64,000 nt of DNA, taken from the NCBI GenBank assembly GCA_020152595.1, contig JAIGNY010002845.1:1365001-1429000 (forward strand), written 5' to 3'. The stretch comes from Chiridota heheva (taxonomy: Eukaryota; Echinodermata; Holothuroidea; Apodida; Chiridotidae). Made by a program: the position numbers and the translations under genes. Numbering within the stretch: position 1 is the first letter of the stretch; every line of letters starts with the position of its first letter. Of the stretch, positions 42,901 through 57,900 are shown piece after piece. Under the pieces are notes generated by a model. That model had not been told where the DNA came from. It saw only the letters and a program-made list of their open reading frames with translations, and searched no databases.

Positions 42901-45900
42901 TATACTTAGGTCAGTATCCATGACTTGTCATTCTCCTTAAAAATTTGTTCCAGCAAATTATAGCCACAAACTTAATGTAGCAAATAATGAGACCACTTAT
43001 CCTAATTAAAATAACCACACAATAAGGACTTCATCTATTGCTAATTTGATACTCAACACCAACTTCCACAACAATCCAGAACCAAATTTGAGAACTAGTA
43101 CAATCAGTGGCGTAGCCAGGATTTTTATATTGGGGGGAGGGAAATCTTAATTGCACCAACAAGATATGTAGTGGTATAATTGAGGTGTCACTTTGAGAGC
43201 AAAGCACTCGACTTGTCGGTGTGGGGTCCAGGGGCCTGTGGTAGGGTCCAGGGATAAAGCCCGGAAGCTCTCACAAAATTGACATTTAAAAAAAAAAGTG
43301 TGTCACAACGCATAGGAGAAAGTATATTATACAAGTGAAAGTTCATGTCAATGAAAGATATAATATACAACAGTGGCGGGAAGGGGGGTGGGAGGGGAGA
43401 ACATCCCCCAGCAAAGCTTTCTGAGGGGTTGCCAAAATCGTCCTATGAAAACAAATAAGGCCCTGGGAAAATTTACATGTTGATCAATATCTTCTTCCTA
43501 TACTAAAAAGCAAGTAATATTCCATTTGTGTAGTCCAAAAGCGCATGAATTTTCCCCCCAAAAAGGCCAAATGTTCCGCCATATTCCCACCATTGGCACC
43601 CAAGTGGGCACCTGGATTTCACGTTCAGACAGAAAGCGATGCATAGCGATAGCTCGTTGGCAATATTTAATATCTGCTCCTGCCATAAAGAGCAAACAAT
43701 TTGATTGAATACAGCTGGTAGAAGCTTTTTGAGAGGGCTCTGAATGCTCACAGGGGTGCAAAAATTGTTATAAAAATATACTCTAATATTTGTTTTGTTT
43801 TCAACTTTGTAAATATTTGTTCTAAAGCTTTATTCTTACATCAGAAACATGAAAACCATTCCTAGACCCCGCCTAAAGACACATATTGATGTCAATGGGA
43901 TCCTGCATTTGTTCCAAAATAATATTCCTTTTAACTATAGTTCAAATTGACACAATTTTCTGTTACCAAAGTCACGCCAAAAATGCTAGTTTCCTGCTGC
44001 TTCACGCCTAGGACGTCGACCCTGAATTTGACACAATATTAAGCAATTTTCTGCTCTGAAAATCGCGAATAACGCAGGGATTCCTGGAGTTTTGCCCCAG
44101 TGCCCCTATGTGCAGCTTCGCCCAATAGATTTGACACATTTTAAATCCCTTTTCTGCTATTTAAACCATGACAAATGAAACCTGTGTCCCCACCAGGGCT
44201 TCGTGGCCTTAGTCCCTATAGCATGCCTAGAATTAACACAATTTTAAGCCCCAATAATGAACATGTTACAAATGCATTTTCTTTGGGAAATCTGCAGTTT
44301 CAGGGAAACCTTCAATTTCTGGGAAAACTGCAATTGTCATGAATTTATCTCCATTTTGGTGAAATTTGCTTTAATTTTCATGAAATTTCCTTCTTTTTGG
44401 GATATTTCATTCAATATTTAGGTAGTTTTCTTCATACTTTTGGAAATTTCGTTCATTTTGTGGAAAATTTCTTCAATTTTGGGAAAGTTTTCTTCAATTT
44501 TTGTGAAATTTCTTTCATTTTTGGGATATTTTCTTTAATTAAGAGAAAATTTCTTCAGTTTTCGGGAAATGTTCTTAATTTTCCAGAAAATTTTGGATTT
44601 TTCAAATATTTGGGCAGTTTTCTTTAATTTTCATGAAATGTCCTTCATTTTCGGAAATTTTCTTTAATTTTAGGAAATTTTTTTTTTGCGGGAGAAATTT
44701 GCTTCGTTTTTGGGAAATTTTCTTTATTTTGTTGGAATTTTCTTCAATATTCAGGCAGTTTTCTTTAATTTTCTTCAATTGTTAGAAAGTTTTTCCTCAA
44801 TTTTTGGAGAAATTTCTTTCATTTTCGGGAGATTTCTTTCATTTTCAGGAAATTCCTTTTATTTTCTAAAATTTGTCTTCAATATTTGGGAATTTTTACC
44901 AAAGCAGCACTTTCGGAGGCTTCGCCCCCCTTGACCACTTACAGGGCTTCGACAGTTCCTAGAATCAAAACACTAATTTTAAGCAATTTCCTAAACAATT
45001 CATGCCAATTTATTCTATTACTTCCATGTGTCCAACAATTTACTCTTTTTTTTTTGGGGGGTGCAGCGACAAAATTCCCTTGCCCCCCTTACCCCAGTGA
45101 AACATGACCCACCATGCACTGATATACAATATACGAAACACAAAATCATGAAAACGCAAAGTGTGGAAGTATAATGTATTATTCACGTTTCTGTGCATGG
45201 ATATAGGTCTGTGGACAGTCTTTGAAAAATATGTGAAGTCTAAAAGAAAAATGTTTGATAAGCTTCCAATAATTTTGCTATGAACATTTGTAATTTTGAT
45301 CAGACTTTAAAAATGAACCTGTTCTGTATCCCGCCCCTCCCTCTCTATATCTCGGTGTCTTAGATCATGTATTAAATACAATATCACACAAAGTGTTAAT
45401 AAATTATTAATAGATTATTTTACATTTTCAAACTTTTCTCTGAAGAACACCCGTTTTTAAAAAGTGCTTTTTGAAATCTAAATATGCACTTATGGTTCCG
45501 CTGACCATTTGACTTATTTTCTCGGGAAAAAAAAGCTGATCATAGAATGTTTTAATTAACATTTAAATTTTTCCGAGGTGCAGGAGTGCACTTTTATACA
45601 AAAAATCGAACCAGGGCTACGGGTCTCCATAAAAAACAAATCTATTTGGACTCATATAAAATTCTCCAAAAAGTTTGCTGTTTAATGTAAGCTATTTGAA
45701 AGCAAAATTTTACTGCAAATTTAACAGAATGAAACGGGCAGCTTTTAATTAAGTTAGAGGTCTTAATGAAATTATGATTTAACCCATGTTTCTAAACCCA
45801 ACTAACCCAACTTTCTAAAATGTTAGAAAATGAATATATTGCTTTCAGGTATATGCCAATAGTCAATAGTGCCAACATCTTTTATTTTTTCTGGAGTCCC

Positions 45901-48900
45901 ATGTATAAATTAATTGGGGAAGCTAGATGACATTAATATCAGGAATGAAATCAGGTAATTAATACAATCTTAATAGTAATGAGGAAAAGTTAAAACTCAA
46001 CTCTTACAGTGGCGGCGGAAGGTCAAAATTATTTGGCGGGCCATGTTCACGAGAAAGAAGCCAAATGTTCTGGGGTCCAGGGGCCCACACAAGGGTCCCG
46101 GGGCAAAGCCCTGGTGGGGTCCATGGTGCGAAGCCCTTAGAAGTTCTGCGGTTAAAGCAGTTTGTAAGGATTTTATTTTTGCAATTCTTGTTAAGTATCG
46201 CAGTCATTCAGCCTATTCTCAGTAAAATTACACGATAACATACTTCCAATAGGAAAGCTATAGACTATCATTTTCCTTATTCTGTGAAGTATTAGATAAT
46301 CTACAAATCAGGGAAGCTAAACTACAATTACGTTTTTTTAAATTACGTTATTTGATGCATTTTACATCACTTTTAAAGACAGTCTATTGTTTTAATCATC
46401 CTGGGAATCTAAGAAAAGTGTTAAAGCAATTAAACTATAAGGCGCGCATGTCTTTAGGACTTTACCGTAGTAATTGTGGCTATAGCGAACTTAACACTGC
46501 GTACCGAGGCTATTTTGAAATAGTTTTTTCGTGAGATATTAATCGTGAACTTGATACAAAAATTGTTATTTATACACTAGAACATTACAGTGAAATACTG
46601 AATAGGCCTAATATCACGTTGTATAACCTTGCTCAGACCATTGTCGGACAAATGTTTGACTTGCTCAGACCATTGCCGGACAACTTTGACTTGCTCAGAC
46701 CATTGTCGGACAAATAATTGACTTGCTCAGACCATTATCGGACAAATTTTTGGTCGGGGTGATTAAGGCACTTCCGCCGCCTATGTCTTTTTGGTTGAAA
46801 GTTTCCCAGGAAAACAAAACGGAGTGATCTATAAATCCATTACATGGTGAGATACGATGGTTGACTGTGTATGCAGAAGAATAGCATGTATGCGCACGCA
46901 TGCTCACAGATCTCCTTCCCATTCTTAAAAGGAAACTGAATACGAGTTGGTTTGGACAAAGCTTCATCCACTGTATCATAATCCTTCAACCGAGTTGGAT
47001 GATCATAGCGTGGTGGGAGGGATAGCTTATCTCTATATCAAGATATTAATAACAGCTGCTTCCAGCCTACCATAGTTATGATCAATTGTCAAAATAAGAT
47101 TTTATTACATGATTACTTGGCACTAATCTCACCGATACTACTGCACAGCATGCATCTTAATTAAGCTGCTGGTGCAAATGTACTGATAACACTAATCTGA
47201 ACCGATGGATTAAAATCTGAACCAACGGGGGCGATTGCTTCCCCTCTGGCTACACCACTGAGTACAATGGAGCCATTGATAAGGGAAATTTGAATTTAAT
47301 TATTTGTGGTTTTCAGAATAAAGAAAATAAGGAAAAAAAGTTTGACCCGACCTGCTTATATATCAGGTCGGGTCCGACTATTTGAAGCTTTAAGGAGCAG
47401 AACAACTAATGTTACTATGATATCTGAAACAAAAGTAATGAATCTATTTAAAAGAGCCTGAGCAAAGTGTTTTACGTTTCGACCTGCACACAGTGATAAT
47501 GAATAGTCATGAGGAATACTGGTTTCATAGAATAATTGTAGTGGTTGCATCAAATGCAGGAGAACCCATATTATTTTGTAGCGAAGAGAATATTAATCAA
47601 ACGACTGATATATGAATATTCATAGAAATTCACTACGACATGGATGATTGGCTAGACCTTTCAACATTTGCTCCTTTTCACAATTTGTTTAATTTTCAAG
47701 GGAATTTGTTTTGAAACGAAAGTGAATTAGTACAGTACTTTTGTTTGATATCAGGTTTTCATTTTGGATCATTTTCTATATATTATTTTAGCTTACCTAA
47801 CATCAAGATCCTCAATGGCAGTGAAATCAACAAAATTGAGCGGGAAAAATCAGAGATATTTTACGTCAAATATTTCAGCAGGGAAGCTTCCAGACCGAAC
47901 AGGTACCGACAACTCGTAAAGCATTATGGTATGTCTTTTATGTTGTATTTTTTCTTTCTTTGATAAGGTATATAAACTGAGAAAAAATGGGGAAGTGCAC
48001 CCAGTGGCATGGTGGGTCATGTTTGACTGAGGGGGGAAAGCATTTTTTAACCTTCCCCTTACCTCCCCAAAAAAATGCTGATTAGAGTAAAACATTGGGC
48101 ACATAGATATTTGATATTGGGGGCCAGATTTTCTCAACAAACCTACACAAATTTATGCAGTCTCTTATCACGGGTTTAAAACCCTATGTGAAAAGGGTGG
48201 AGGGGTTCATAAAATGATTGACAACATTTACCAAAAATTGAAGAAAATTTTCCCAAATTGAAGGAAATTTCCCAAGAATTGAAGACAATTTATCAAAAAT
48301 TCCCCAAAAATGAAAAACAAATCTAAAAAATTGAAGTAAATTTCATGCAAATGAACATCATTTTAGGAAAATTGATTGAGGAAAACTTCTCGGAAATTGA
48401 AGAATATTTCCTGAAAATGAGGGCAATTTTGTAAAAATTAAAACAAGTCCCCTGAAAGCCCTATTTCATTCTCGTGATTTTGATAGCAAAAGATTGTCAA
48501 ATCCAGAGGGTGAAACCCCAGAAGCTTTTTGTTTTTTGCGTGATTATCTTGGTATCAGGAAATGATTTAAAATTGTGTCACTTCCACACTAACTGACTAT
48601 TTAAGTTAGTTAAAAGGCTGAAAGGAAAAAACATTTTGAAACAAATCTTTAAATGTAGGGTGCCATGGACTACATACAATATGTGTCTTTAACGGCAGTC
48701 CAGGGACAATTTTCATGTTTTTGATGTAAGAATAAAGCTTTGAGGGCAAACATTTACAACGTTTGTTTTGCAAAGATACAAATTGTGGAAAATTATAATT
48801 AAAAGAAGAATAGTAATAATAATATATTCTCAGGACAATTTTTGCATGCTCCCCCCCCTTCCCGAGAGCATTCGGCACCCTTTCAGCAGGGGGCAGTTGC

Positions 48901-51900
48901 CCCTCCTGGCCCCCTGGTACCATTTGCAGTTGGGAAGTGAAATTATTAACATAGAATGTGGTAAAATGATAGGATATTTTGGTTAAATTTCCCAATAACT
49001 GGCCAAAATTTCACACAAATAAAGAAATTTCCCGAAATATTCTGAAAATAAACAAAATTTTCAGAAGATTGAAGGGGATTTCGTGACTATTAGCAACTTT
49101 TGATGGACAGTTAATTTACCTTTGCAATTTTTCCATTTGTCACTGGGGAAATTGCTTTGATTTTTACCTTCCCTTGAGTGGTGACCCTTCTTAAATGATA
49201 GGATATTTTGGCCTAATAATATTGCCTTGCAGCTCAGGTAAAAATTCTGGAAGGAAATTGTCTAAAATGTTTATTTCCTGGTAGGGTACTTGAGTAATGT
49301 AACTTGCTTAGGACAGGAAGTTGGAAGTATGTGCTAAAGCTGTGTAATACAGACATCTTAGAGGTCTACTGTTTTATACAGCCATCTTAGAGGTCTACTC
49401 TTTTATACAGACATCTTAGAGGTCTAGTGTTTTATACAGACATCTTAGAGGTCTACTGTGTTTTATACAGACATCTTAGAGGTCTACTGTTTTATACAGA
49501 CATCTTAGAGGTCTACTGTTTTATACAGACATCTTAGAGGTCTACTGTTTTATACAGACATCTTAGAGGTCTACTGTTTTATACAGACATCTTAGAGGTC
49601 TACTGTTGTATACAGACATCTTAGAGGTCTACTGTTTTATACAGACATCTTAGAGGTCTACTGTTTTATGCAGACATCTTAGAGGTCTACTGACAACTTT
49701 TTATACAGACATCTTAGAGGTCTACTGTTTTATAATACATCAGACATCTTAGAGGTCTACTGACATCTTTGTATACAGACATCTTAGATCTTAGTGGTCT
49801 ACTGTTTTATACAGACATCTTAGAGGTCTACTGTTTTATACAGACATCTTAGAGGTCTACTGTTTTATACAGACATCTTAGAGGTCTACTGTTTTATACA
49901 GACATCTTAGAGGTCTACTGTTTTATACAGACATCTTAGAGGTCTACTGTTTTATACAGACATCTTAGAGGTCTACTGTTTTATACAGACATCTTAGAGG
50001 TCTACTGTTTTATACAGACATTTTAGAGGTCAGCTGTATTACACAGACATCTTAGAGGTCTACTGTTTTACTGACATCTTAGAGGTCTACTGTTTTATAC
50101 AGACATCTTAGAGGTCTACTGTTTTATACAGACATCTTAGAGGTCTAGTGTTTTATACAGACACCTTATAGGTCCACTGTTTTATGCAGACATCTTAGAG
50201 GTCTACTGTTTTATACAGACATCTTAGAGGTCTACTGTTTTATGCAGACATCTTAGAGGTCTACTGTTTTATGCAGACATCTTAGAGGTCTACTGTTTTA
50301 TACAAACATCCTAGAGGTCTACTGTTTTATACAGACTTCTTAGAGGTCTACTGTTTCATACAGACATCTTAGAGGTCTACTGTTGTATACAGACAACTTT
50401 AAAGTCTAGTGTTTTAGACAGACATCTTAGAGGTCTATTTTTCTATAGAGACATCTTAGAGGTCTACTGTTTTATACAGACATCTTAGAGGTCTACTGTT
50501 TTATACAGACATCTTAGAGGTCTACTGTTGTATGCAGACATCTTAGAGGTCTACTGTTTTATACAGACATCTTAGAGGTCTACTGTTTTATACAGCCATC
50601 TTAGAGGTCTACTGTTTCATACAGACATCTTAGAGGTATACTGTTGTATACAGACATCGTAGAAGTCTAGTGTTTTATACAGACATTTTAGAGGTCTAGT
50701 GTTGTATACAGACATCTTAGAGGTCTACTATTTTATACAGACATCTTAGAGGTCTATTGTTTTATACAGACATCTTAGAGGTCTACTGTGTAATACAGAC
50801 ATCTTAGAGGTCTACTGTTTTATACAGACATCTTAGAGGTCTAGTGTTGTATACAGACATCTTAGAGGTCTACTATTTTATACAGACATCTTAGAGGTCT
50901 ACTGTTTTATACAGCCATCTTAGAGGTCTACTGTTTTATACAGACATCTTAGAGGTCTACTGTTTTATATAGACATATTAGAGGTCTACTGTTTTATACA
51001 GACATCCTAGAGGTCTACTGTTTCATACAGACATCTTAAAGGTCTACTGTTTTATACAGACATCTTAGAGGTCTACTGTTTTATACAGACATCTTAGAGT
51101 TCTACTGTTTTATACAGACATCTTAAAGGTCTACTGTGTAATACAGACATCTTAGAGGTCTACTGTTTCATACAGACATCTTAGAGGTCTACTGTTTTAT
51201 ACAGACATCTTAGAGGTCTACTGTTTTATACAGACATCTTAGCGGTTTACTGTTTTATACAGACATCTTAAAGGTCTACTGTTTTATACAGACATCTTAG
51301 AGGTCTACTGTTTTATACAGACATCTTAGAGGTCTACTGTTTTAGAAAGACATCTTAAAGGTCTACTGTTGTATACAGACAACTTTGAGGTCTAGTGTTT
51401 TAGACAGACATCTTAGAGGTCTACTGTTTTATACAGACATCTTAGAGGTCTACTGTTTTATAGAGACATCTTAGAGGTCTACTGTTTTATACAGACATCT
51501 TAGAGGTCTACTCTTTTATACAGACATCTTAGAGGTCTAGTGTTGTATACAGACATCTTAGAGGTCTACTGTTTTATACAGACATCTTAGAGGTTACTGT
51601 TTTAGACAGACATCTTAGAGGTCTACTGTTTTATACAGACATCTTAGAGGTCTACTGTTTTATGCAGACATCTTAGAGGTCTACTGTTTTAAAAACACCT
51701 ATTCAGCAGGAGATGCCTGTGTTCATTTGAAATTATTTTCCTTAAATGACAATTTGACTCATTGGAAGAATAAATCTTAGTTCTTCACACTTGAAATACG
51801 CAGAAGTGTTTCCTGTTATGAGCTTGGGTATGAACTAAGCTTTTCAAATACAGTACAGTGCCAACTTTTTATAATTGACCTCTCTGGGTTTGATGATTGG

Positions 51901-54900
51901 CAGCTTGTTTTAACCAATCACCGCACGAATTTGCCTAGCAACCAAATCTGTATAACTAAGTGGTTCAAACATCCTACCCAGTACTGGTATGCGGTACTGG
52001 TACAGTACAGCTAGCTATCGGCAAGCGCACATATTGTCAATGCGTATACTGTACGAAACAAATTTCTGCACACACAGGCTGAGTGACAGCAAAATGGTTA
52101 ACACAAATTTTGCTTACACTGTGGGCTTTGCAAATCTGATTGCTGTTACCCAGAACAATTGGCAAACTGAATTTTGTTTATCCCTTTAGCTAAAAACTCT
52201 AAAGATTTATAGAAGTTTCGTCAATGAATCCATAGGCGTAGGACCCTGGTCAATATAAGTCAATATTTTTCCATTCAACTATTTTTCCATTGAACTAGTG
52301 TTGTAGCATATCTTTTAGAGTTCCCTCCCCCTCCCTTTCTTCCTCCTGAAGAACATGTTCCTGCGCCTATGAATGAATCAAAGCTTTCGGCAGGCCTCGC
52401 GAACATTTAAATGTCAATGCATTGGTAATTCAGGATTGCAGATTAAGGTTTGTTTTCCCCACCTAGTTAACACGTTGCTATTGTGAGTGTGGCTTATTTG
52501 GTAACTCAGAAACGGTAAATGTGTTGCTATGTACCCAATGGCCAACCCCAATGTAGAGCCAGGGGCAGTGTGGCCTACCGATATACTGGGGGATTTTCCG
52601 GTGGGCCCCAATGATTTGTAGCTCAGTGGGCCTCAAGACAAGTGATAGCAAACATTTGTCGATTTTTGGTCATATAATTTGTAGTTATTGGGCCCCATTA
52701 TTGGTTTAAAACTGTCTAATTTTGGTTTAAAAAATTGCCCAAATTTGCTAAAAATGCCCCAATTTGGTTAAAACTCACACAAGTCCAAATTGGGTTGAAA
52801 ATCACTCAGATTTATTCAAAATTGCCCAAATTTGGTTGAAAATCACAGAAATTTAATTCAAAATGTCCCAAAATTTGTTTAAAATTGGCCTAAATGTGGT
52901 CAAAAAATGCCCAAATTTATTCTAAAATCGTCCATTGAATCAAATTAGCAGTGATTTACTTTACAGCATAACTCGTAATAATATACAGCCGTATTAGCTG
53001 GTTAGTCAAGTAAAAACCTTTATATAGATTTACAGGCTAATTAGCTGGTTAGTCAACTAATAACCTATATATAAATTTACAGGCTGTCCAACTCTCCTCC
53101 CCTTAAAAATGGGCCCCTACTCAGAGTGTCATCTCCCAGCCGCCCTTTTTAGAAGCTACTCTGGACCTGGGTACAACACACTTGTCTGTTAACCTCAGGT
53201 CTTGCAAGTTTGTGTTTGATATCATGAACGACATTTCAGATATTTACAATAATGACATGGATGGCGGGCGTGGCATGGTCCACCGGGATACTGAGAAATT
53301 TCCCGGTGGACCCCAACGATTTGTAGTTTGGTAGGCCCCAAGACAAGTGATAGCAACATTTGTCAATTTTTGGTGACCTAATTTTTAATTACTGGGCCCC
53401 ATTCATTATTGGTATAAAATTGCCCAATTTTGGTTAAAATAGCCGCCCAATTTTGCTAAAAATGCCCTAATTGGGTTAAAATCCACACAATTTTTTTTTC
53501 AATAGTCCAAATTGGGTTGAAAATCACTCATAACTTATTAAAAATTGCCTAAATTTGGTTAAAAATTGTGAAACGTTTGTTCAAAATTGCCCAAATTTGG
53601 TTGAAAACTGCAGAAATTTATATTAAATTGTCTCAAAATTTGTCTCAAACTGGCCTGTAGTAAAAGAATTGCCCGAATTTGTTTTTAAATTGTCCATTGT
53701 ATTAAATTGGCAGTGATTCACTTTGTTCTCGGTAAAATACAGCATGACTCATACAAGTACACAGCCGTATTAGCTGGTCGACTAATAAGCTATGTATAAA
53801 CTTACAGGCTGTCCGACCTCCCCCCCCCCTCCCCATCACTCTAAAAATGGGAACCTAGAGTGTCATCTCCCGGCCCCTTTTTAGAAACTACTCCACGCCT
53901 GATGGATAGTTCACTTGCATTTCAAATCTGAGATAAATACAAATATAGCTTAATAGAGGAAATTTTATACCAACCAAAATTGCAAGAATCATAGTGCTTT
54001 GCTCCTTATCCCCTGCAAGCACTCCTGGTGAATAATAATATTTCATCCACATGTGCAGCTCCTTCCCCTTACTTTCACAAATGCTCTGCTATTCATTAAT
54101 GATATTATTTAGCTTCCACCAATCTATGGATCATGATTATTGAAGATCACCCTCAAAATGATTAAGTTAGTCGAGCCCCAGTTTCCTTAAAGTAAGCATA
54201 TAGGAGCACTAGTGCTGTCATAACATATCAATTATCACGATGACTCTTTTCCCACAACATAAAGTATGCCTCTCGTGACATAGCGTGATACCAAAAACTA
54301 ATACTCAACTAAGAAATTTTCGCGCAAGTTGGCTAGGCTACTTAGTACGTTACAATTCTTACGTTATGGTACTAAATCTAAAAGTCAAGTTTAGGCCATT
54401 AAAAATGTGCAAAATAATCATGCAACATAAAAACAATTAATTAAAAATTGTGCTCCATCACCACACACTTGCACGCGCTGATGTAAGTTGGCAAAAAGAA
54501 CGAAAAATTTGTCCACAATGTGCCACTAAGGCTCTCACTTTGATGATTCATGGTCACGTTGACTGAATTACCAAACACGTGCGTGACGCGTGATGAACGT
54601 AATAGTCACGCGATTATGTCGTCTGCTAGATCTGCAACTCATTTTTTCTTGCGTTCTTCATATCATGGTGTACATTGTAACTCCATGATCATATATTAGT
54701 GATATTACCAATTTGTGTCTTGAGTCAGTTTTCTTGAAAAGTATCACGATACTACGATGTATTGCGATATTTTTCTCCAGGATAATCGATACGTAATAGA
54801 GCCATGTCGTGACAGCACTAAGGAGCACACAGCTCTCCCTGGACAGGATGGCAGTCCATCACAGGTTAACCTCTCTGTGGTGCTGTTACTCATTTACTGC

Positions 54901-57900
54901 TCAGTGAGAAATACAGCAAATGATTATAACAACATTTTTTTAGCATCACCTCATCAGCTTCAATACAAAACAGAAAAAATACATTCACCAGTCAGTCTGC
55001 AGAGCCGTGAAAATAGCTTTATTCTCTTAGGAGCGTATGCAGAACTTTTTGGGCTGTGACAATTTAATGAGCTGAAAACATAGCATCTATAACTGCGATA
55101 TCCTAACCACAAGAACAGGTACCTACAGAAACAGTCTAACTTGCTAATAAAAGATTGATTTCTCGAAAAATAAGAACTACTTTGTTGTTGACAGAAAGGA
55201 AAAGGGTGTGAATTTCCGGCATAAAAACAGGAAAATACGGGCTTACGTTTTTGAAGCCTTTATACATTGAAAATTCTCGCAACGGCACGAAAATCTCAGA
55301 AAAGATTAAAAAATGTTTGTCGCACAAATTCATTACTTTCCTGCATTATTATTTGTCGGCTAAATCAGGAACACGGCAAAGTCAAGGCAATTTTGAATAG
55401 TCGCTTGTCAGAAACGAGCACTCCACTTCCCAGAGCCTCTTCTGCGCTCTCATTGGCTGTTGATGTCATTCATTACGTCATATTACGATTTGCGGATGCG
55501 CTAATGTCCAAATTAGTATTCACCATACAGAAATTTTTGGACTGACGTTTCCTTTTTTGTTCCATTATACATAAAAAAATTACTTGCAACAGCACAAAAA
55601 TGAAATATGCTTGACGCACTAATTCCTTACTTTGTTGCAATAATATTTATCAGCCAAGTCAGTGTCACAGGTTGGGTACCGGTGGTTGACAGCAAGGCAG
55701 GGTTAAATAAGCTCTTAACGAGACTACAATGCCAAATACAACTCTGGAAAGATAATACTATTTGCAAGTGTATAATTCCTTACTTGCTTGATCAACATAA
55801 TAGACGAATGACAAACATACATGAAATATACAAGAAAATATGATAAACCAATATTCTAACCCAACTCCTACATCAGGTGTACTGTGTCGCTTAAGGACTA
55901 CAAGTGTATCCAAGACCTTTTGTCAATGCCTCTTGCTATGTTTGACAGCAGAAGTGGGTGGAGTCATAGATTTGATGGTTGAAATTTCCCTATCGCTACT
56001 AATGGTTCCATCTTTGCAGTGTCTTAGGGATTCGCTCGCGAATTAATTGATTGGCTTCTCATGCGACTTTGAAGAGCTTCGGATAATAATAGTATGTGTA
56101 CCACCTCGCTAGGTCAAATTTAGATGCAATAATTCTGTCAGCATGTGCTACATTAATCCCTCGTGTAACCGGGTTAGCCAAAACTGGTGCCGTACTGCAG
56201 AAAACCCTGAGGAGAAATGTAAAACAATTTGTTAACTACAGGTTTCATATATTAAAGACACCATAATATTTTGTACAGTTTTAAGCGTTTTTGCTTAAGA
56301 TAAAACAATAACATCAAAATCTCTCAAACGCTGACAGCAACTTACCTCTTACATGACGTCATTATCTCTAACCATCTTTCTAGCATTAATTAATATCTTA
56401 TCATGCAAAACCCTAAATCTAAATTGTACAAAAGTTATTCACAGAATACTGAAAACGGGATGTTCTTTATGCAATGCCTGGGTGTTGAACCTTAGGTGCC
56501 ACCTCGAAAAATTACTCACGTGGAGCTATATGTTGTCAACGACGAAATTACAAAATACTCAAAAGCTACTCATTCTCAGTCCTCAATGAAAGAAATGGCA
56601 AACTTTATGTCCTCAATGACATTATATTAATGTGCCCTCAATGACATGAATTGGTTGGCAAACCTTGGCACTACCTCACAACACACAGGCACACCCTTCT
56701 CAGTTGCGAGATGTTAAGCAACAGACTGTCTAACCTGAATAATTTGGTTGAGTGCGCCCTACAACCCAACAAAGCCCTTTGAACAAATATTTACGCTTAC
56801 CAGAACGAAGGTATGTAAACTATGCTGAAGTGGGCGCTACAAACTTTTATCCTAACACGGACTAAGTTTATTTTGGACCTCACTTGTGACAACAACCCCC
56901 CATTTAAGAAAATTACTTGGTCTCTTAAAACCAACCCCCACTACTACGACTACCTGATTACTTCTCACCCCTAACCCTCAGCTGTACACCTGCTGAGAAA
57001 GTCAGCTCCTGCATCTTCAACACCCTTGGTGGCATGTACAATAGACCTATAAGGTTGCAGACTAAGCACTTACCTCATAACACAGTTGTTACTGACTTTA
57101 CCTGTTGTTATAAAGGTAAGGGATTGGTGGTTTGTCTCTACAACAAACTCCTTCCCATATAAATAATATGGAACTTGGCAATTGCCCACACTATTGCCAG
57201 ACACTGCTGCTCAATTACCGAGTACCTCTGTTCCCTAGGTAACAGCTTATGGCTGGCATAACATATGGGGAAATAATAATCGTCCTCAGATTGTATAAGG
57301 ACTGCCCCCACCCTGATATCTCACGCATCGGTCCTAACATGAATGACTTCTCTAAATCAGAAAAGTGCAAGATCGGTGGTATATTTGCTAAATGTGCTTT
57401 TAAGTGTCAAACACACGTTGCTGGACATCTCCCCAATTGACTTCTTTTGGGCCCCCCTGCCTTAGTTAGGTCAGTTAATGGGGCAGCAATTGCTGCAAAA
57501 ATTGCATTGAAAAGTCTATAGTAACTTGTTAATCCGATAAAAGAGCGCACCTCCTTTTTAGTTTTAGGTCAGGACACTTCACTTATTTTGGGATCTTATT
57601 TGGTAGAGGTTTTATCACGCCCTCTTCCACCATGTGACAAAGAAATTAAAGTGACGTAAACCCCACAAAACACTTTGACCATCGAGCAGTCAGACCAGCT
57701 ACTCTTAATCTTTGACAAACTGATCACAAAACCTAACATGTTGTCTAAGTATTAAAATATACCAACATATCATCGATGAACAGTAATTCACTACATTTTG
57801 CAAACCATCAAGCAACTTCTGCACCATTCTGCCAAACACAGCCAGCACATTAACCATGCCGAACGGCATTACTTGAAATTAATAAAGACAATCTGAAGTA

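Larger units (their letters stand above)
43105..47260. mobile_element. 4.2-kb hAT-like composite element with exact 8-bp duplication
   Basis: The left end is CAGTGGCGTAGCCAGG. The right end is the reverse complement of CAGTGGTGTAGCCAG. AGTACAAT occurs exactly on both sides (43,097-43,104 and 47,261-47,268). At least two other elements are nested within it (43,371-45,121 and 46,007-46,785). No transposase frame was recognised. Located in TBCEL intron 5. Confidence 0.88.

Noticed and set aside
46007..46785. hAT-like element with a target duplication
   Set aside because: The inverted ends are clear, but the flanks AACTCTTA and TCTTTTTG do not match, so only the terminal repeats are claimed.
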